Made by a program: the position numbers and the translations under genes. Shown here piece by piece: positions 1-7,900 of a DNA stretch of 64,000 bases. The stretch comes from Paenochrobactrum pullorum. GTDB lineage: Bacteria > Pseudomonadota > Alphaproteobacteria > Rhizobiales > Rhizobiaceae. Each line of letters starts with the position of its first letter. Position 1 is the stretch's first letter. Location: the NCBI RefSeq assembly GCF_041929845.1, contig NZ_JBHEEH010000006.1, positions 62,001 to 126,000 on the forward strand, given 5' to 3'. Below the pieces are notes generated by a model. It was not told the DNA's origin and made no database searches. It saw only the letters and a program-made list of their open reading frames with translations.

Positions 1-573
1 CTTCCGCTGCCTCCCGGTTGTCTGGTTACACTTTGGAATGCAGAAGAACGCTTCCGCAAATCCTATCTCGACGAGTTTGAAGGCTATTATAAAACCTCGG
101 ATGCCGGCTATATGGATGAAGATAACTATGTCTATATCATGAGCCGTACCGACGACATCATCAATGTAGCGGGCCATCGTCTTTCCACCGGCTCAATGGA
201 AGAAATCATCTCAGGCCACCCCGATGTGGCAGAATGTGCAGTCCTCGGCATTGCCGACACATTAAAAGGTCAGGTACCTTGCGGTTTTTTAGTATTGAAA
301 GCCAATGTCGACAGGCCGGAAAGTGTTATCGAGGCAGAATGCATCGAGCGTGTGCGCAGTGAAATCGGTCCCGTTGCTTCCTTCCGCTTGGCACTTGTCA
401 TCAAGCGTCTGCCGAAAACCCGGTCCGGTAAAATCCTGCGCTCCACCATCCAGAAAATTGCCGATGGTGAACCGTGGAAAATGCCCGGTACTATTGATGA
501 TCCGGCAATCCTTGACGAAATCGGCGAGGTTTTACGCGGACGTAAAATCGGCAATGCCTGCCAAGCCGCCTGA
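1..573 (+). CDS. prpE: Propionyl-CoA synthetase, C-terminal part (5' end outside window)
   Basis: This is the C-terminal third of an AMP-forming acyl-CoA synthetase, most like PrpE, which activates propionate with ATP and CoA. The frame is open from the window edge, so about 190 residues of a usual ~630 are visible. The hinge region SRTDDIINVAGHRLSTG lies near visible residues 48-64. The adenylation lysine sits in PKTRSGKILR (codon 430-432). The closing TIDDPAILDEI is typical of PrpE rather than acetyl-CoA synthetase; that distinction rests on recalled motifs, not an alignment. The gene ends just before a strong terminator and has no downstream partner on its strand. Confidence 0.8.
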   Translation, partial: LPLPPGCLVTLWNAEERFRKSYLDEFEGYYKTSDAGYMDEDNYVYIMSRTDDIINVAGHRLSTGSMEEIISGHPDVAECAVLGIADTLKGQVPCGFLVLKANVDRPESVIEAECIERVRSEIGPVASFRLALVIKRLPKTRSGKILRSTIQKIADGEPWKMPGTIDDPAILDEIGEVLRGRKIGNACQAA

Positions 574-586
574 TGACTTCAACAAT

Positions 587-623
587 AAAAAAGCCGTCTG
601 CTTTGGTGCGGGCGGCTTTTTTT
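587..623 (+). terminator. Rho-independent terminator after prpE
   Basis: A 9-bp stem (593-601 with 608-616, two G-U pairs) closes a 6-nt loop. It is flanked by an A-run on the left and seven Ts on the right, so it could also serve the convergent DUF1244 gene. Confidence 0.85.
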
Positions 624-642
624 GACAAGCATCAATCCGGTC

Positions 643-948
643 TTAATGATCGTGATTTTTTGCAGCAAATGCTTGTTTTTGCGCGTCGGTCGCTTCCACT
701 TGATAGCGGCTCTTCCATTCCTCAAACGGCATGCCGTAAATAATTTCGCGCGCTTCGTCTTTGCTTAAACTGATATTTTTTTCTTCAGCCGCATCCTTAT
801 ACCAGTTCGCCAAACAATTGCGGCAAAAACCGGCCAAATTCATCATGTCGATATTTTGTACATCGGTATTTTCACGCAAATGCTCAACCAACCGGCGAAA
901 CGCTGCCGCTTCCAATTCAACTTGTGTCTGTTCATTGATTTTCGACAT
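643..948 (-). CDS. DUF1244 family protein
   Basis: A 101-residue soluble protein that I recognise as the DUF1244 family of Alphaproteobacteria and some Gammaproteobacteria. No biochemical function is known to me. The conserved core includes the cysteine pair CRNCLANWY near residues 42-50, followed by DEAREIIYGMPFEEWK. The paired cysteines suggest a possible metal or redox site, which is inference. The start at 948 has an excellent AGGAGGT ribosome-binding site. It follows the N-formylglutamate amidohydrolase gene on the same strand by 12 bp, so the two are probably co-transcribed. This adjacency is also familiar from Brucella-type genomes. Confidence 0.85.
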   Translation of the reverse strand: MSKINEQTQVELEAAAFRRLVEHLRENTDVQNIDMMNLAGFCRNCLANWYKDAAEEKNISLSKDEAREIIYGMPFEEWKSRYQVEATDAQKQAFAAKNHDH

Positions 949-960
949 ACCTACCTCCTG

Positions 961-1746
961 TCAAACCGGATCGGTACGCGATCCGAAAAACTGAATTTCC
1001 TGCATCTCAGGCCGCTGATTGATCGCAGTCAACATCGGTGCCAGACGCGCCACCCATTGATCCGTGCCCGCACTATCGGCAATCAAATCCTGCCGCACCT
1101 CAATCAGAATATGCGGATAACCTTTTGATGTCGCATGTTTGAACATCGCATCATTGCGTAAAGCACCATCATAAGGCTCATTGTCACCGGTAATCAGCAA
1201 ATGCTCGGCACGCAGCATTTCCAATAATGGGCGCAATGCCCTGTCATCTTTATCCCAGAGTAAACCGCAATGCCATGGTCGCGCTTTACCGCGCCAAACC
1301 GGCGTATAAGAATGAATGGAAACAATAAAAGGTGCGCGTCCGCTTTGCTCACGCACCTCATCCACCAAGCCTGAAACCTGATCATGATAGGGACGATAAA
1401 ACGCGTTGAGCCGTTTTTCTCGCTCCTGCGCATCCATCGGGTAATTGCCCGGTATCACCGCTCCATCCGACAATTGCATGATCAATGTCGGATCATCCTC
1501 ACCGCGGTTCGGATCAATCAACAGCCGCGAAAAACCGCCAAGCACAGCAGGTGCATCAAGCTTTGCCGCCAATTTTCGGGTCAAATCCGCGACACCGATA
1601 TCATAAGCAATGTGGCGGTCAAATTGTGCAGCATCCAGCCCCAAACTGCCATAGCGCTCCGGCAAAGCACGGCTGGCATGATCTGCGGTCAGTACGATCC
1701 CTGATTTTTTATTACCGTCAATCAGTTCAAAAGATGCAAAAGACAT
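961..1746 (-). CDS. N-formylglutamate amidohydrolase family protein
   Basis: A 261-residue cytoplasmic protein of the N-formylglutamate amidohydrolase (FGase) family. Characterised members hydrolyse N-formyl-L-glutamate to formate and glutamate at the end of one histidine degradation route. Family signatures include TADHASRALPERYG near residues 20-33, the SRLLIDPNRGEDDPTLI block near residue 73, and SIHSYTPVW near residue 144, with the histidines expected to bind metal. No hut genes are nearby, so the physiological substrate is open; many rhizobial paralogues are not linked to histidine use. It leads a likely two-gene operon with DUF1244. A region of about 280 bp separates it from divergent DUF1036-pyk. 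Confidence 0.82.
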   Translation of the reverse strand: MSFASFELIDGNKKSGIVLTADHASRALPERYGSLGLDAAQFDRHIAYDIGVADLTRKLAAKLDAPAVLGGFSRLLIDPNRGEDDPTLIMQLSDGAVIPGNYPMDAQEREKRLNAFYRPYHDQVSGLVDEVREQSGRAPFIVSIHSYTPVWRGKARPWHCGLLWDKDDRALRPLLEMLRAEHLLITGDNEPYDGALRNDAMFKHATSKGYPHILIEVRQDLIADSAGTDQWVARLAPMLTAINQRPEMQEIQFFGSRTDPV

Positions 1747-2023
1747 AAAAATTCCGGCTTTCTTTTATCCAATTTTATTTTGATCATACAGATAGTTGAA
1801 AAATTGTCTTGTTATGACCGCATAGCTCGCATAAAAGTTAAATCTAATCGATTTATTCTGTGACATGGCTATAATATGAACGCAATGATCTGTTTGCTTG
1901 CCCCTATTAAGTCTTTGGTTGTGCACGTTGACATCCCATGCGAAACTGCCGAAAAGAGAGCATCAAAAGATGAATTTTCCAAGCGTAGCAACCAGTCAAT
2001 TGCGCGCTGAAAGGTTTCGTTGA

Positions 2024-2485
2024 ATGCGACTTTCACATTATTTAGCTTTATTTGCAGGCACCGGCCTCATGGCAACGGCGCTGATGGGCGTTGAAGCACG
2101 CGCTGATTTCCGCGTTTGCAATGCAACGCAAAATCTGGTCGGCGTTTCGATCGGCTATCGTGCAAAAAGCGGTTGGGTCACAGAAGGCTGGTGGCACGTT
2201 AATGCTTCCAGCTGCAAAACATTGATCGAAGGGCCTTTGTCATCAAGATATTACTATCTTTATGCAGAAGATGCAGAAGGTGGCGGTCGCTGGGATGGCA
2301 AAGTGAATATGTGCGTGGCTGAAAAAGAATTCCGTATCAACGGCGTGGAAGAATGTCTCTCACGCGGGTTCCAGCGCGCAGGCTTCCAAGAATATGACAC
2401 AGGCGAACAATCGAGCTGGATGGTCCAGCTGACTGATGAGACACCGCCTGAAACTCCGACAGTAACAGGAACACCCAATCCATGA
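2024..2485 (+). CDS. DUF1036 family secreted protein
   Basis: A 153-residue protein with a Sec signal peptide (residues 1-27, cleavage expected after ARA) followed by the DUF1036 domain: FRVCNATQNLVGVSIGYR, then GWVTEGWW, then the YYYLYAEDAEGG block. Four cysteines (in VCNAT, SSCKT, NMCVA and EECLS) could form periplasmic disulphides. The C-terminus is proline- and threonine-rich. Function is unknown to me. The last four bases (ATGA) overlap the start of pyk, implying translational coupling with pyruvate kinase; this pairing is common in rhizobia. A GAAAGG-type ribosome-binding site precedes the ATG. A TATAAT hexamer at 1870-1875 may belong to the promoter, but no convincing -35 was found. 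Confidence 0.85.
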   Translation: MRLSHYLALFAGTGLMATALMGVEARADFRVCNATQNLVGVSIGYRAKSGWVTEGWWHVNASSCKTLIEGPLSSRYYYLYAEDAEGGGRWDGKVNMCVAEKEFRINGVEECLSRGFQRAGFQEYDTGEQSSWMVQLTDETPPETPTVTGTPNP

Positions 2486-3918
2486 AGCGTAATCGTAAGG
2501 TCAAGATTCTCGCAACCCTTGGCCCGGTATCATCGGAAGAAGCAACCATCGCCCAGCTTTTTGAAGCCGGAGCCGACGTCTTTCGTATTAATATGAGCCA
2601 TGCCAGTCATGACCTCATGCGCACATTGGTAAAACGCATCCGTAATGTTGAAAAACGAGTCGGTCGCCCAATTGGTATTCTGGCTGACTTGCAGGGGCCA
2701 AAGCTCCGCGTCGGCAAATTTCTTGAGGGTAGAGTCGAGCTTCAAGCCGGACAGACCTTCACCTTGGACAACAAGGAAGAGCCGGGGGATACGACCCGCG
2801 TATTCCTGCCACATCCTGAAATTCTGGAAGCCGTGCAGCCGGGTCATCGCCTGCTGATCGACGACGGCAAGCTGCATCTGGTTGCTGAAAAATGCGATGG
2901 CACCTCCATCCAGTGTAAAGTTATTTCCGGCACCAATATTTCTGACCGCAAAGGCGTGAGCCTGCCGGATACCACTTTGGGTGTCGGCGCTCTGACCGAA
3001 AAAGACCGCAGCGATCTTGATGCGGTTCTCAAAGAAGAAATTGACTGGGTTGCCCTCTCCTTCATCCAGCGTCCAGAAGATTTGGCGGAAGTGCGCAAAA
3101 TCGCACGCGGCCGCGTCGGCCTGATGTCGAAGATCGAAAAGCCGCAGGCTGTAACCCGTCTCGATGAAATCATCGAAATGTCCGACGCTTTGATGGTCGC
3201 TCGCGGCGATCTCGGTGTGGAAATGCCACTTGAAAGCGTGCCGGGCATTCAAAAACAGATCACCCGTAAAGCACGCCGCGCCGGCAAACCGGTTGTCGTT
3301 GCCACACAGATGCTGGAATCAATGATTACCGCGCCCGTGCCTACACGTGCGGAAGTTTCCGACGTCGCAACTGCCGTGTTTGAAGGTGCTGATGCCATCA
3401 TGCTGTCGGCAGAATCAGCATCGGGCGCTTATCCGGTTGAAGCTGTTGCCACCATGAACCGTATTGCCGAACAGGTTGAGCAAGATCCGACCTATCCGGT
3501 CATCATCGACGCCCAGCGCGCGCTGCCGGAACCAACCGGTGCGGATGCAATCTCGCTGGCTGCCCGTCAGATTGCCGAAACACTCAATCTCTCGGCCATC
3601 GTCACCTATACCGCATCCGGTACCACCGGTTTGCGTGCAGCCCGCGAACGCCCGAGAAACAGAATCATTTCCGTTTCGCCGGTTGTTGAAACCGCACGCC
3701 GCCTTTCGCTTGTCTGGGGTCTGCACTGCGTGGTCACGGAAGATGCCAAAGACCTTGACGATATGGTCAATCGCGCCTGCGACATCACCTATCGTGAAAA
3801 CTTCGGTAAAGGCGGCGATCGCATCATCATCACGGCAGGTGTTCCTCTTGGCACACCAGGTTCCACCAATATGCTGCGTATTGCCTATATCGGCACTGAC
3901 GGCAGCAGCGGCACATAA
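2482..3918 (+). CDS. pyk: Pyruvate kinase
   Basis: A full-length 478-residue pyruvate kinase, converting phosphoenolpyruvate and ADP to pyruvate and ATP. Visible signatures are KILATLGP at the N-terminus, NMSHASHD, the substrate-binding ADLQGPKLRVG, the active-site KIEKPQA region near residue 214, MVARGDLGVE, and ATQMLESM near residue 275. The C-terminal regulatory domain is intact. It is translated from an ATGA overlap with the DUF1036 gene, so both should come from one transcript that ends at the terminator 18 bp downstream. It is the only pyruvate kinase in the window and complements the separate tkt-gap-pgk-fba cluster. Confidence 0.97.
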   Translation: MKRNRKVKILATLGPVSSEEATIAQLFEAGADVFRINMSHASHDLMRTLVKRIRNVEKRVGRPIGILADLQGPKLRVGKFLEGRVELQAGQTFTLDNKEEPGDTTRVFLPHPEILEAVQPGHRLLIDDGKLHLVAEKCDGTSIQCKVISGTNISDRKGVSLPDTTLGVGALTEKDRSDLDAVLKEEIDWVALSFIQRPEDLAEVRKIARGRVGLMSKIEKPQAVTRLDEIIEMSDALMVARGDLGVEMPLESVPGIQKQITRKARRAGKPVVVATQMLESMITAPVPTRAEVSDVATAVFEGADAIMLSAESASGAYPVEAVATMNRIAEQVEQDPTYPVIIDAQRALPEPTGADAISLAARQIAETLNLSAIVTYTASGTTGLRAARERPRNRIISVSPVVETARRLSLVWGLHCVVTEDAKDLDDMVNRACDITYRENFGKGGDRIIITAGVPLGTPGSTNMLRIAYIGTDGSSGT

Positions 3919-3935
3919 TCAAAGCTACAGCGCAT

Positions 3936-3968
3936 AAAAAAAGCGGCATCAAAAATGCCGCTTTTTTT
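3936..3968 (+). terminator. Bidirectional terminator between pyk and the TPR gene
   Basis: An 8-bp stem (3942-3949 with 3955-3962) has an A-run before it and seven Ts after it. It lies between convergent genes and can serve both strands. Confidence 0.9.
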
Positions 3969-3986
3969 GTTGGCTTTAATTGAGCC

Positions 3987-4700
3987 TCATGTGTGAATAT
4001 CGCTCAATTCTTCGGTTAGCAGCTGCACTTGCTGTTGCGCTTCACGCATCATCGGATAAAGCGTCAAAATACGCTCATAAACCTTCAAAGCGCTCGCCTT
4101 CTGGCCTTTCTCCTGCAGAATACCTGCAAGTCCTGCCAAGGCACCAAAATGGCGTGGCTCAAGCTCTAAAACGCGGTTGATGTCATAGATGGCGCGGTTA
4201 AATTCATTATTGAGCACATGCAATGCGGCGCGACGATTCCAGCTTTCTGCGTTGTCAGGAGCCAGCGCTACCGCCTCATCCAGAAAATCAATCGCAACTG
4301 CATATTTCTTCTGTTGCATCGCCTCATAAGACCAGCCGAGCAGCAAATCGACAGTCGCACTGCCGGACTGCGCCCAAATACCGGAGATTTGCGCTGCAAT
4401 ACGTCTGGCCTTCACTTCATTGGACGTTTTCAAAAGCTCGGCAAATAGCTTGTCCAGCCGCTCCGCTGGTGTCAGCTTGACGGCCTCTGCAACGTCTTTA
4501 ACCTCTGCCTTAGGTTCTTCTGAAACAGCTTTACCTTCACTGTGCTCCAATGGCTTTGGAAGCAGCTCCGGCATTGGTTGCAACGCATCCTGCGCGGCTG
4601 CGACAGATACAGCAAGCGACACAGTACCGGCACATACCAGTGCCAGTAAATTTTTAACAAAACAGGATTGCGCATGCGCATAGGAGCAAAAATTCAACAT
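3987..4700 (-). CDS. Secreted tetratricopeptide repeat protein
   Basis: A 237-residue protein with a hydrophobic N-terminal segment (about residues 15-36) that looks like a signal peptide ending near VAAAQD. A Pro/Glu/Lys-rich linker follows, and then at least three TPR units from about residue 118 to 225: LLLGWSYEAMQQKKYAVAID, AESWNRRAALHVLNNEFNRA and ALAGLAGILQEKGQKASA. TPR domains mediate protein-protein contacts, so a periplasmic scaffold role is plausible but not shown. It is a single-gene unit convergent with pyk. Similar TPR proteins are widespread in rhizobia without an assigned function. Confidence 0.8.
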   Translation of the reverse strand: MLNFCSYAHAQSCFVKNLLALVCAGTVSLAVSVAAAQDALQPMPELLPKPLEHSEGKAVSEEPKAEVKDVAEAVKLTPAERLDKLFAELLKTSNEVKARRIAAQISGIWAQSGSATVDLLLGWSYEAMQQKKYAVAIDFLDEAVALAPDNAESWNRRAALHVLNNEFNRAIYDINRVLELEPRHFGALAGLAGILQEKGQKASALKVYERILTLYPMMREAQQQVQLLTEELSDIHT

Positions 4701-4783
4701 GAGGTAATTTTAGCCATAGAGCCCCTCTGCACAAGTCAAATTTTCAAGCCGCAAGTTTTATAAAAAATTTTATCATCAGGCAT

Positions 4784-4831
4784 AAAAAATGAGAGCATTT
4801 TAATCCGTTGTCAGATTAAAATGCTCTCATT
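4784..4831 (-). terminator. Terminator with perfect 18-bp stem, downstream of rpmJ
   Basis: Perfect inverted repeat 4788-4805 / 4814-4831 with an 8-nt loop. On the minus strand it is followed by a run of six Ts (4784-4789). It lies about 117 bp beyond the rpmJ stop, which is unusually far. Confidence 0.8.
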
Positions 4832-4948
4832 CTATTTCGATAAGGCTGCCATAGATTTCTAAAAAAGAAGTCTATATTTCAGCGATCATTCTAACTTGCG
4901 CTCTCCGCTGCCGGAGTGCTGAAACCCGTTTTGACACGGGGTGCAAAA

Positions 4949-5074
4949 TTAGCCCTGACGTGCTTTAAAACGCGGAGCAGTCTTATTAATGATGTAAACG
5001 CGGCCTTTACGGCGGATAAGCTTGCAGTCGCGATGACGAGCTTTGAGCGCTTTGAGCGAATTCTTGATCTTCAT
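4949..5074 (-). CDS. rpmJ: 50S ribosomal protein L36 (zinc-independent type)
   Basis: A 41-residue L36 that starts MKIKNSLKALKARHRD and ends INKTAPRFKARQG. It belongs to the C-minus type, since the usual zinc ligands (Cys-x2-Cys...Cys-x4-His) are absent; only one cysteine remains. The frame is open 21 codons further upstream, but the family start is the ATG at 5072-5074. L36 binds 23S rRNA in the large subunit. The gene lies downstream of purK on the same strand, with a structured leader and a long structured 3' region before its terminator. It may therefore be an independently regulated single-gene transcript. Confidence 0.95.
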   Translation of the reverse strand: MKIKNSLKALKARHRDCKLIRRKGRVYIINKTAPRFKARQG

Positions 5075-5113
5075 GTCAATCACCGGTCGGGTTGGCCCGT
5101 CACCGGGCGTCAT

Positions 5114-5135
5114 AAAAACAGGCGCCCGAGGCGCC
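5114..5135 (-). promoter_or_regulatory. Terminator/attenuator-like hairpin in the purK-rpmJ gap
   Basis: GGCGCC arms (5121-5126 and 5130-5135) close a 3-nt loop and are followed on the minus strand by a TG and five Ts. It either ends the purEK message or attenuates rpmJ. A second hairpin (CCCG-GTGA-CGGG) follows directly before the rpmJ start. Upstream, a TTGACA hexamer (5201-5206, minus strand) could be an rpmJ -35 element. Confidence 0.5.
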
Positions 5136-5275
5136 AATTACTAAAACGGACAGACAAGCTATCCATTGGGTTGGCCGAAATACACAAATATCGGCCAAAA
5201 TGTCAACTCCCAAGGGGCAAGAATCCTGAAATCCTTCATAAGAAACTGCCCCTTTTGCAATAAAGAGCTATAAAA

Positions 5276-6361
5276 TCAGCCTTTCTTAGGGCTGACATAG
5301 GTCACATGGCCCATTTTTCGGCCTGCACGCGCCTCTGCTTTTCCATATAAATGCAGCATCGCATGAGGCTCGGTAAGAATCGCTTCCACCTGCAAAACAT
5401 CATCACCAATCAGATTGACCATCCGGCAATCGGAGTGGCGAGTGCTGTCTCCAAGCGGCAATCCGGCAACGGCACGAATATGCTGCTCAAACTGTGAAAC
5501 AGGGTTGGCAGCTTCAGTCCAATGGCCGGAATTATGCACACGCGGCGCAAATTCATTAGCCACCAATGTGCCGTCAGGCATCACGAAAAATTCCAAGCCC
5601 AGCACACCGACATAATCCAGCGCATGCAGCAGTTTTTCGGCAGCAATTTGAGCCTCATATGCTGTCTTAGCACTGATATTGGCCGGAACAGTGGAGGTAT
5701 CCAAAATGCCGTTTTTGTGCACATTTTCAGCAATATCAAAAAGCGCCACTTCGCCATTACGGCCACGCGCGGCAATCACCGAAATCTCGCGCTCAAAGCT
5801 CATCAGTCCTTCGAGAATCGCCGGTGCATGGGCGATTTCGTTAAGTGCTGCATCGACTTTGTCGGCACTATTGCTGTTTTCAGGTGTCAAGCGCACCTGC
5901 CCCTTGCCGTCATAACCAAAACGACGGGTTTTTAAGATACCTTGACCGCCAAGAGCAGCCAAAGCTGAAACCAGCATCTCGGCATCATCGACCAAGCGCC
6001 AAGGAGCGGTGGCAATGCCGGATTCATTCAAGAACTGCTTTTCAGTAAAACGATCCTGCGAAATTTCCAAAGCGGCAGGTGGCGGATAAACGCCGATTTT
6101 TTCAGCCAGTTCCTGCACTGCCTCGATGGAGACATTTTCAAATTCATAGGTGATAACATCACAAGCCTCCACCAACTCAGCCAGCGCTGTCTTGTCATCA
6201 TAGGCTGCAACAATCTGACGATTGGCGGTTTGAGCGGCCGGACAATCAGCCTGTGGCTCCAGAATGATAGTGCGGAAGCTTAAACGTGCGGCGGCAATCG
6301 CCAACATGCGGCCAAGCTGGCCACCGCCGATAATGCCGATTGTTGATCCTGCTTTCAACAT
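5276..6361 (-). CDS. purK: N5-carboxyaminoimidazole ribonucleotide synthase
   Basis: A 361-residue ATP-grasp enzyme that makes N5-CAIR from AIR, bicarbonate and ATP in purine biosynthesis. The N-terminal nucleotide-fold signature TIGIIGGGQLGRMLAIAA is at residues 7-24, the ATP-grasp core includes KTRRFGYDGKGQ, and the C-terminal part carries NEFAPRVHNSGHWT. The frame is open far upstream, but the ATG at 6359-6361 gives the family N-terminus and sits one base after the purE stop (TAAAATG). This implies coupled translation with purE, the mutase that uses its product. Length and motifs are normal. Confidence 0.95.
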   Translation of the reverse strand: MLKAGSTIGIIGGGQLGRMLAIAAARLSFRTIILEPQADCPAAQTANRQIVAAYDDKTALAELVEACDVITYEFENVSIEAVQELAEKIGVYPPPAALEISQDRFTEKQFLNESGIATAPWRLVDDAEMLVSALAALGGQGILKTRRFGYDGKGQVRLTPENSNSADKVDAALNEIAHAPAILEGLMSFEREISVIAARGRNGEVALFDIAENVHKNGILDTSTVPANISAKTAYEAQIAAEKLLHALDYVGVLGLEFFVMPDGTLVANEFAPRVHNSGHWTEAANPVSQFEQHIRAVAGLPLGDSTRHSDCRMVNLIGDDVLQVEAILTEPHAMLHLYGKAEARAGRKMGHVTYVSPKKG

Positions 6362-6362
6362 T

Positions 6363-6863
6363 TTATGCCTCATCGCTTGGACGTGCAGCAACACTTGCGC
6401 TCTGGTTTTCACGCCATGCATCAAGACGGGTTGCCAATTCTTCATCATGCAGTGCAAGCACGGCTGCTGCCAGCAATGCGGCATTGACCGCACCAGCGCG
6501 ACCGATCGCCATGGTGCCGACAGGAATACCGGCCGGCATCTGCACGATGGAAAGCAATGAATCCTGACCCGACAGCGCTTTGGACTGAACCGGTACACCA
6601 AACACCGGCAGCGGTGTGAGTGAAGCGGTCATACCCGGCAGATGCGCTGCACCACCGGCACCGGCAATAATCACTTTAAAACCTTCGGTTTTCGCGCCTT
6701 TGGCGAATTCCATCATCCGCTCTGGGGTGCGATGTGCCGAGATGATGCGCGCATCGAAACCAATGCCGAGTGCTGCCAGAGTTTCTGCGGCATGGCGCAT
6801 TGTTTCCCAATCGGACTGACTTCCCATGATGACGGCAACATCGAAACGCGGAGCAGAGGTCAT
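6363..6863 (-). CDS. purE: N5-carboxyaminoimidazole ribonucleotide mutase
   Basis: A 166-residue class I PurE that converts N5-CAIR to CAIR. The phosphate-binding VAVIMGSQSDWETM is at residues 9-22, followed by SAHRTPERM near residue 42, the catalytic-loop GAGGAAHLPGM near residue 67, and VPVQSKALSGQDSLLSIVQMP. It is first in a two-gene purE-purK operon, and the purK start overlaps the spacing after its stop. The C-terminal tail of about 10 residues is polar and less conserved. No PurR-type or purine riboswitch signal is visible in the short upstream gap. Confidence 0.96.
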   Translation of the reverse strand: MTSAPRFDVAVIMGSQSDWETMRHAAETLAALGIGFDARIISAHRTPERMMEFAKGAKTEGFKVIIAGAGGAAHLPGMTASLTPLPVFGVPVQSKALSGQDSLLSIVQMPAGIPVGTMAIGRAGAVNAALLAAAVLALHDEELATRLDAWRENQSASVAARPSDEA

Positions 6864-6940
6864 TGGTTTTCCCTATAAAATAAAAAAGTGCCCTTGCCGT
6901 TTGAAACGGTCAGAACACGGGTCTCAGGACAAGAGGTTTT

Positions 6941-7144
6941 TTAAGCGATAATGTCAGGAATGATCTGACTTTCCAGTTCATGCTGTTTATCTTTAATGGC
7001 AAGTTTTTTCTTTTTCATTCGCTGGATGCGCAACATGTCACTTCCGGTTGCTATCATAGCATTAATTGCGACATCAAAATCTTCATGGTCTTGTTTCAGC
7101 CGTGCCAGTGCCAGTCTGATTTCGGCTTGATTTTGATCGGACAT
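6941..7144 (-). CDS. DUF465 (YdcH-like) small coiled-coil protein
   Basis: A 67-residue highly charged helical protein of the DUF465/YdcH family, starting MSDQNQAEIRLALARLKQDHEDFD and containing RIQRMKKKKLAIKDK, the conserved basic block of the family. No enzymatic function is expected. The ATG at 7142-7144 is preferred over one 12 bp upstream because it matches family length and follows a GGGG-type ribosome-binding site. It is divergent from a second DUF465 gene 245 bp away. Confidence 0.85.
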   Translation of the reverse strand: MSDQNQAEIRLALARLKQDHEDFDVAINAMIATGSDMLRIQRMKKKKLAIKDKQHELESQIIPDIIA

Positions 7145-7388
7145 ACAGTGCCCCATTTTACAATGCGTTGATATGCAACAGCGTTTCGTTCAAAAATCGA
7201 TTTTGGACGCTTAAAAGCTGTTTGATGGTTTGCGCCATGCCTTTAGCACAAATATTGCAGTTAGAAAATGCTACTACTATCAATTCGACAGACCGCCTCA
7301 TTCATGTCACACTGTCATTGTCTTGTCATAAAAGCTGCTTGAAACGCAGCTCAAGACACTTGAAGGAAACAACCAAGGAGAATTGATG

Positions 7389-7568
7389 ATGGCTATCGAG
7401 TCCCATCTTGCCACGCTGGAAAAGAAGCACGGTACTCTCGAACAGGAAATTTCCACTGCGATGGCATCACCGGCTATCGATAATCTTCTCTTAACCGACC
7501 TGAAACGAAAAAAACTACTGCTTAAAGAGCAGATTGAAAAAATTAAACAACAAGTCACACAACACTAA
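7389..7568 (+). CDS. DUF465 (YdcH-like) small coiled-coil protein, second copy
   Basis: A 59-residue helical protein, MAIESHLATLEKKHGTLEQ onward, with the DUF465 lysine-rich block DLKRKKLLLKEQIEKIK. Alternative starts at 7383 (TTG) and 7386 (ATG) are possible. I chose 7389 because recalled rhizobial homologues begin with the same short N-terminus and the AAGGAG site (7375-7380) is then 8 nt away. It is paralogous to, but clearly different from, the divergent gene at 6941-7144. The family is short, abundant and functionally unassigned. Confidence 0.85.
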   Translation: MAIESHLATLEKKHGTLEQEISTAMASPAIDNLLLTDLKRKKLLLKEQIEKIKQQVTQH

Positions 7569-7900
7569 ATATTGAATCAGACGCGGGACATTTAACAGAC
7601 CAGGATCAGCAATGACTGATCCATATAAGCAAGTCTGATGTTCACGGCTAACAGGCTGGACGCTTTGTGATCGGTGGTAAAAGATCACCTTTCGCACAAA
7701 GCGTGCAGCCAGATTAGCACTTCTTCCTTTTTAAAATTTTTTTCTTTGCAACCTGTCAAAATTGACAGCTGGTATGCTGAAACTATCACTGTCATTTTCC
7801 TGTCAGATTTAACAGGGGTGCATACGGAACCGGTCGGTTTGTCTCCGGTTCGGTTGGGGCAGGTTGTGATCGTTACAATCAACAACCTGCCCTCAAAATC
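7569..7900. other. Gene-free stretch rich in inverted repeats
   Basis: No credible gene is present. It holds a short hairpin GGATCAG...CTGATCC (about 7602-7621). It also holds a long interrupted stem, 7654-7669 with 7695-7710 (15 of 16 positions paired). CTGTCAA..TTGACAG lies near 7750-7765 and GCAGGTTGT...ACAACCTGC near 7859-7890, just before the convergent MFS stop. None has a clean T-tract immediately after it. Confidence 0.6.

Noticed and set aside
2530..3252. 240-codon open frame on the minus strand
   Set aside because: It is antisense to pyk, with no recognisable domain and no ribosome-binding site.
7823..7850. EcfG-like GGAAC-N16-GGTT on the plus strand
   Set aside because: The -10 part deviates from CGTT and the motif would fire into the antisense of the MFS gene. 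The match arises from an inverted repeat (GAACCGG/CCGGTTC).
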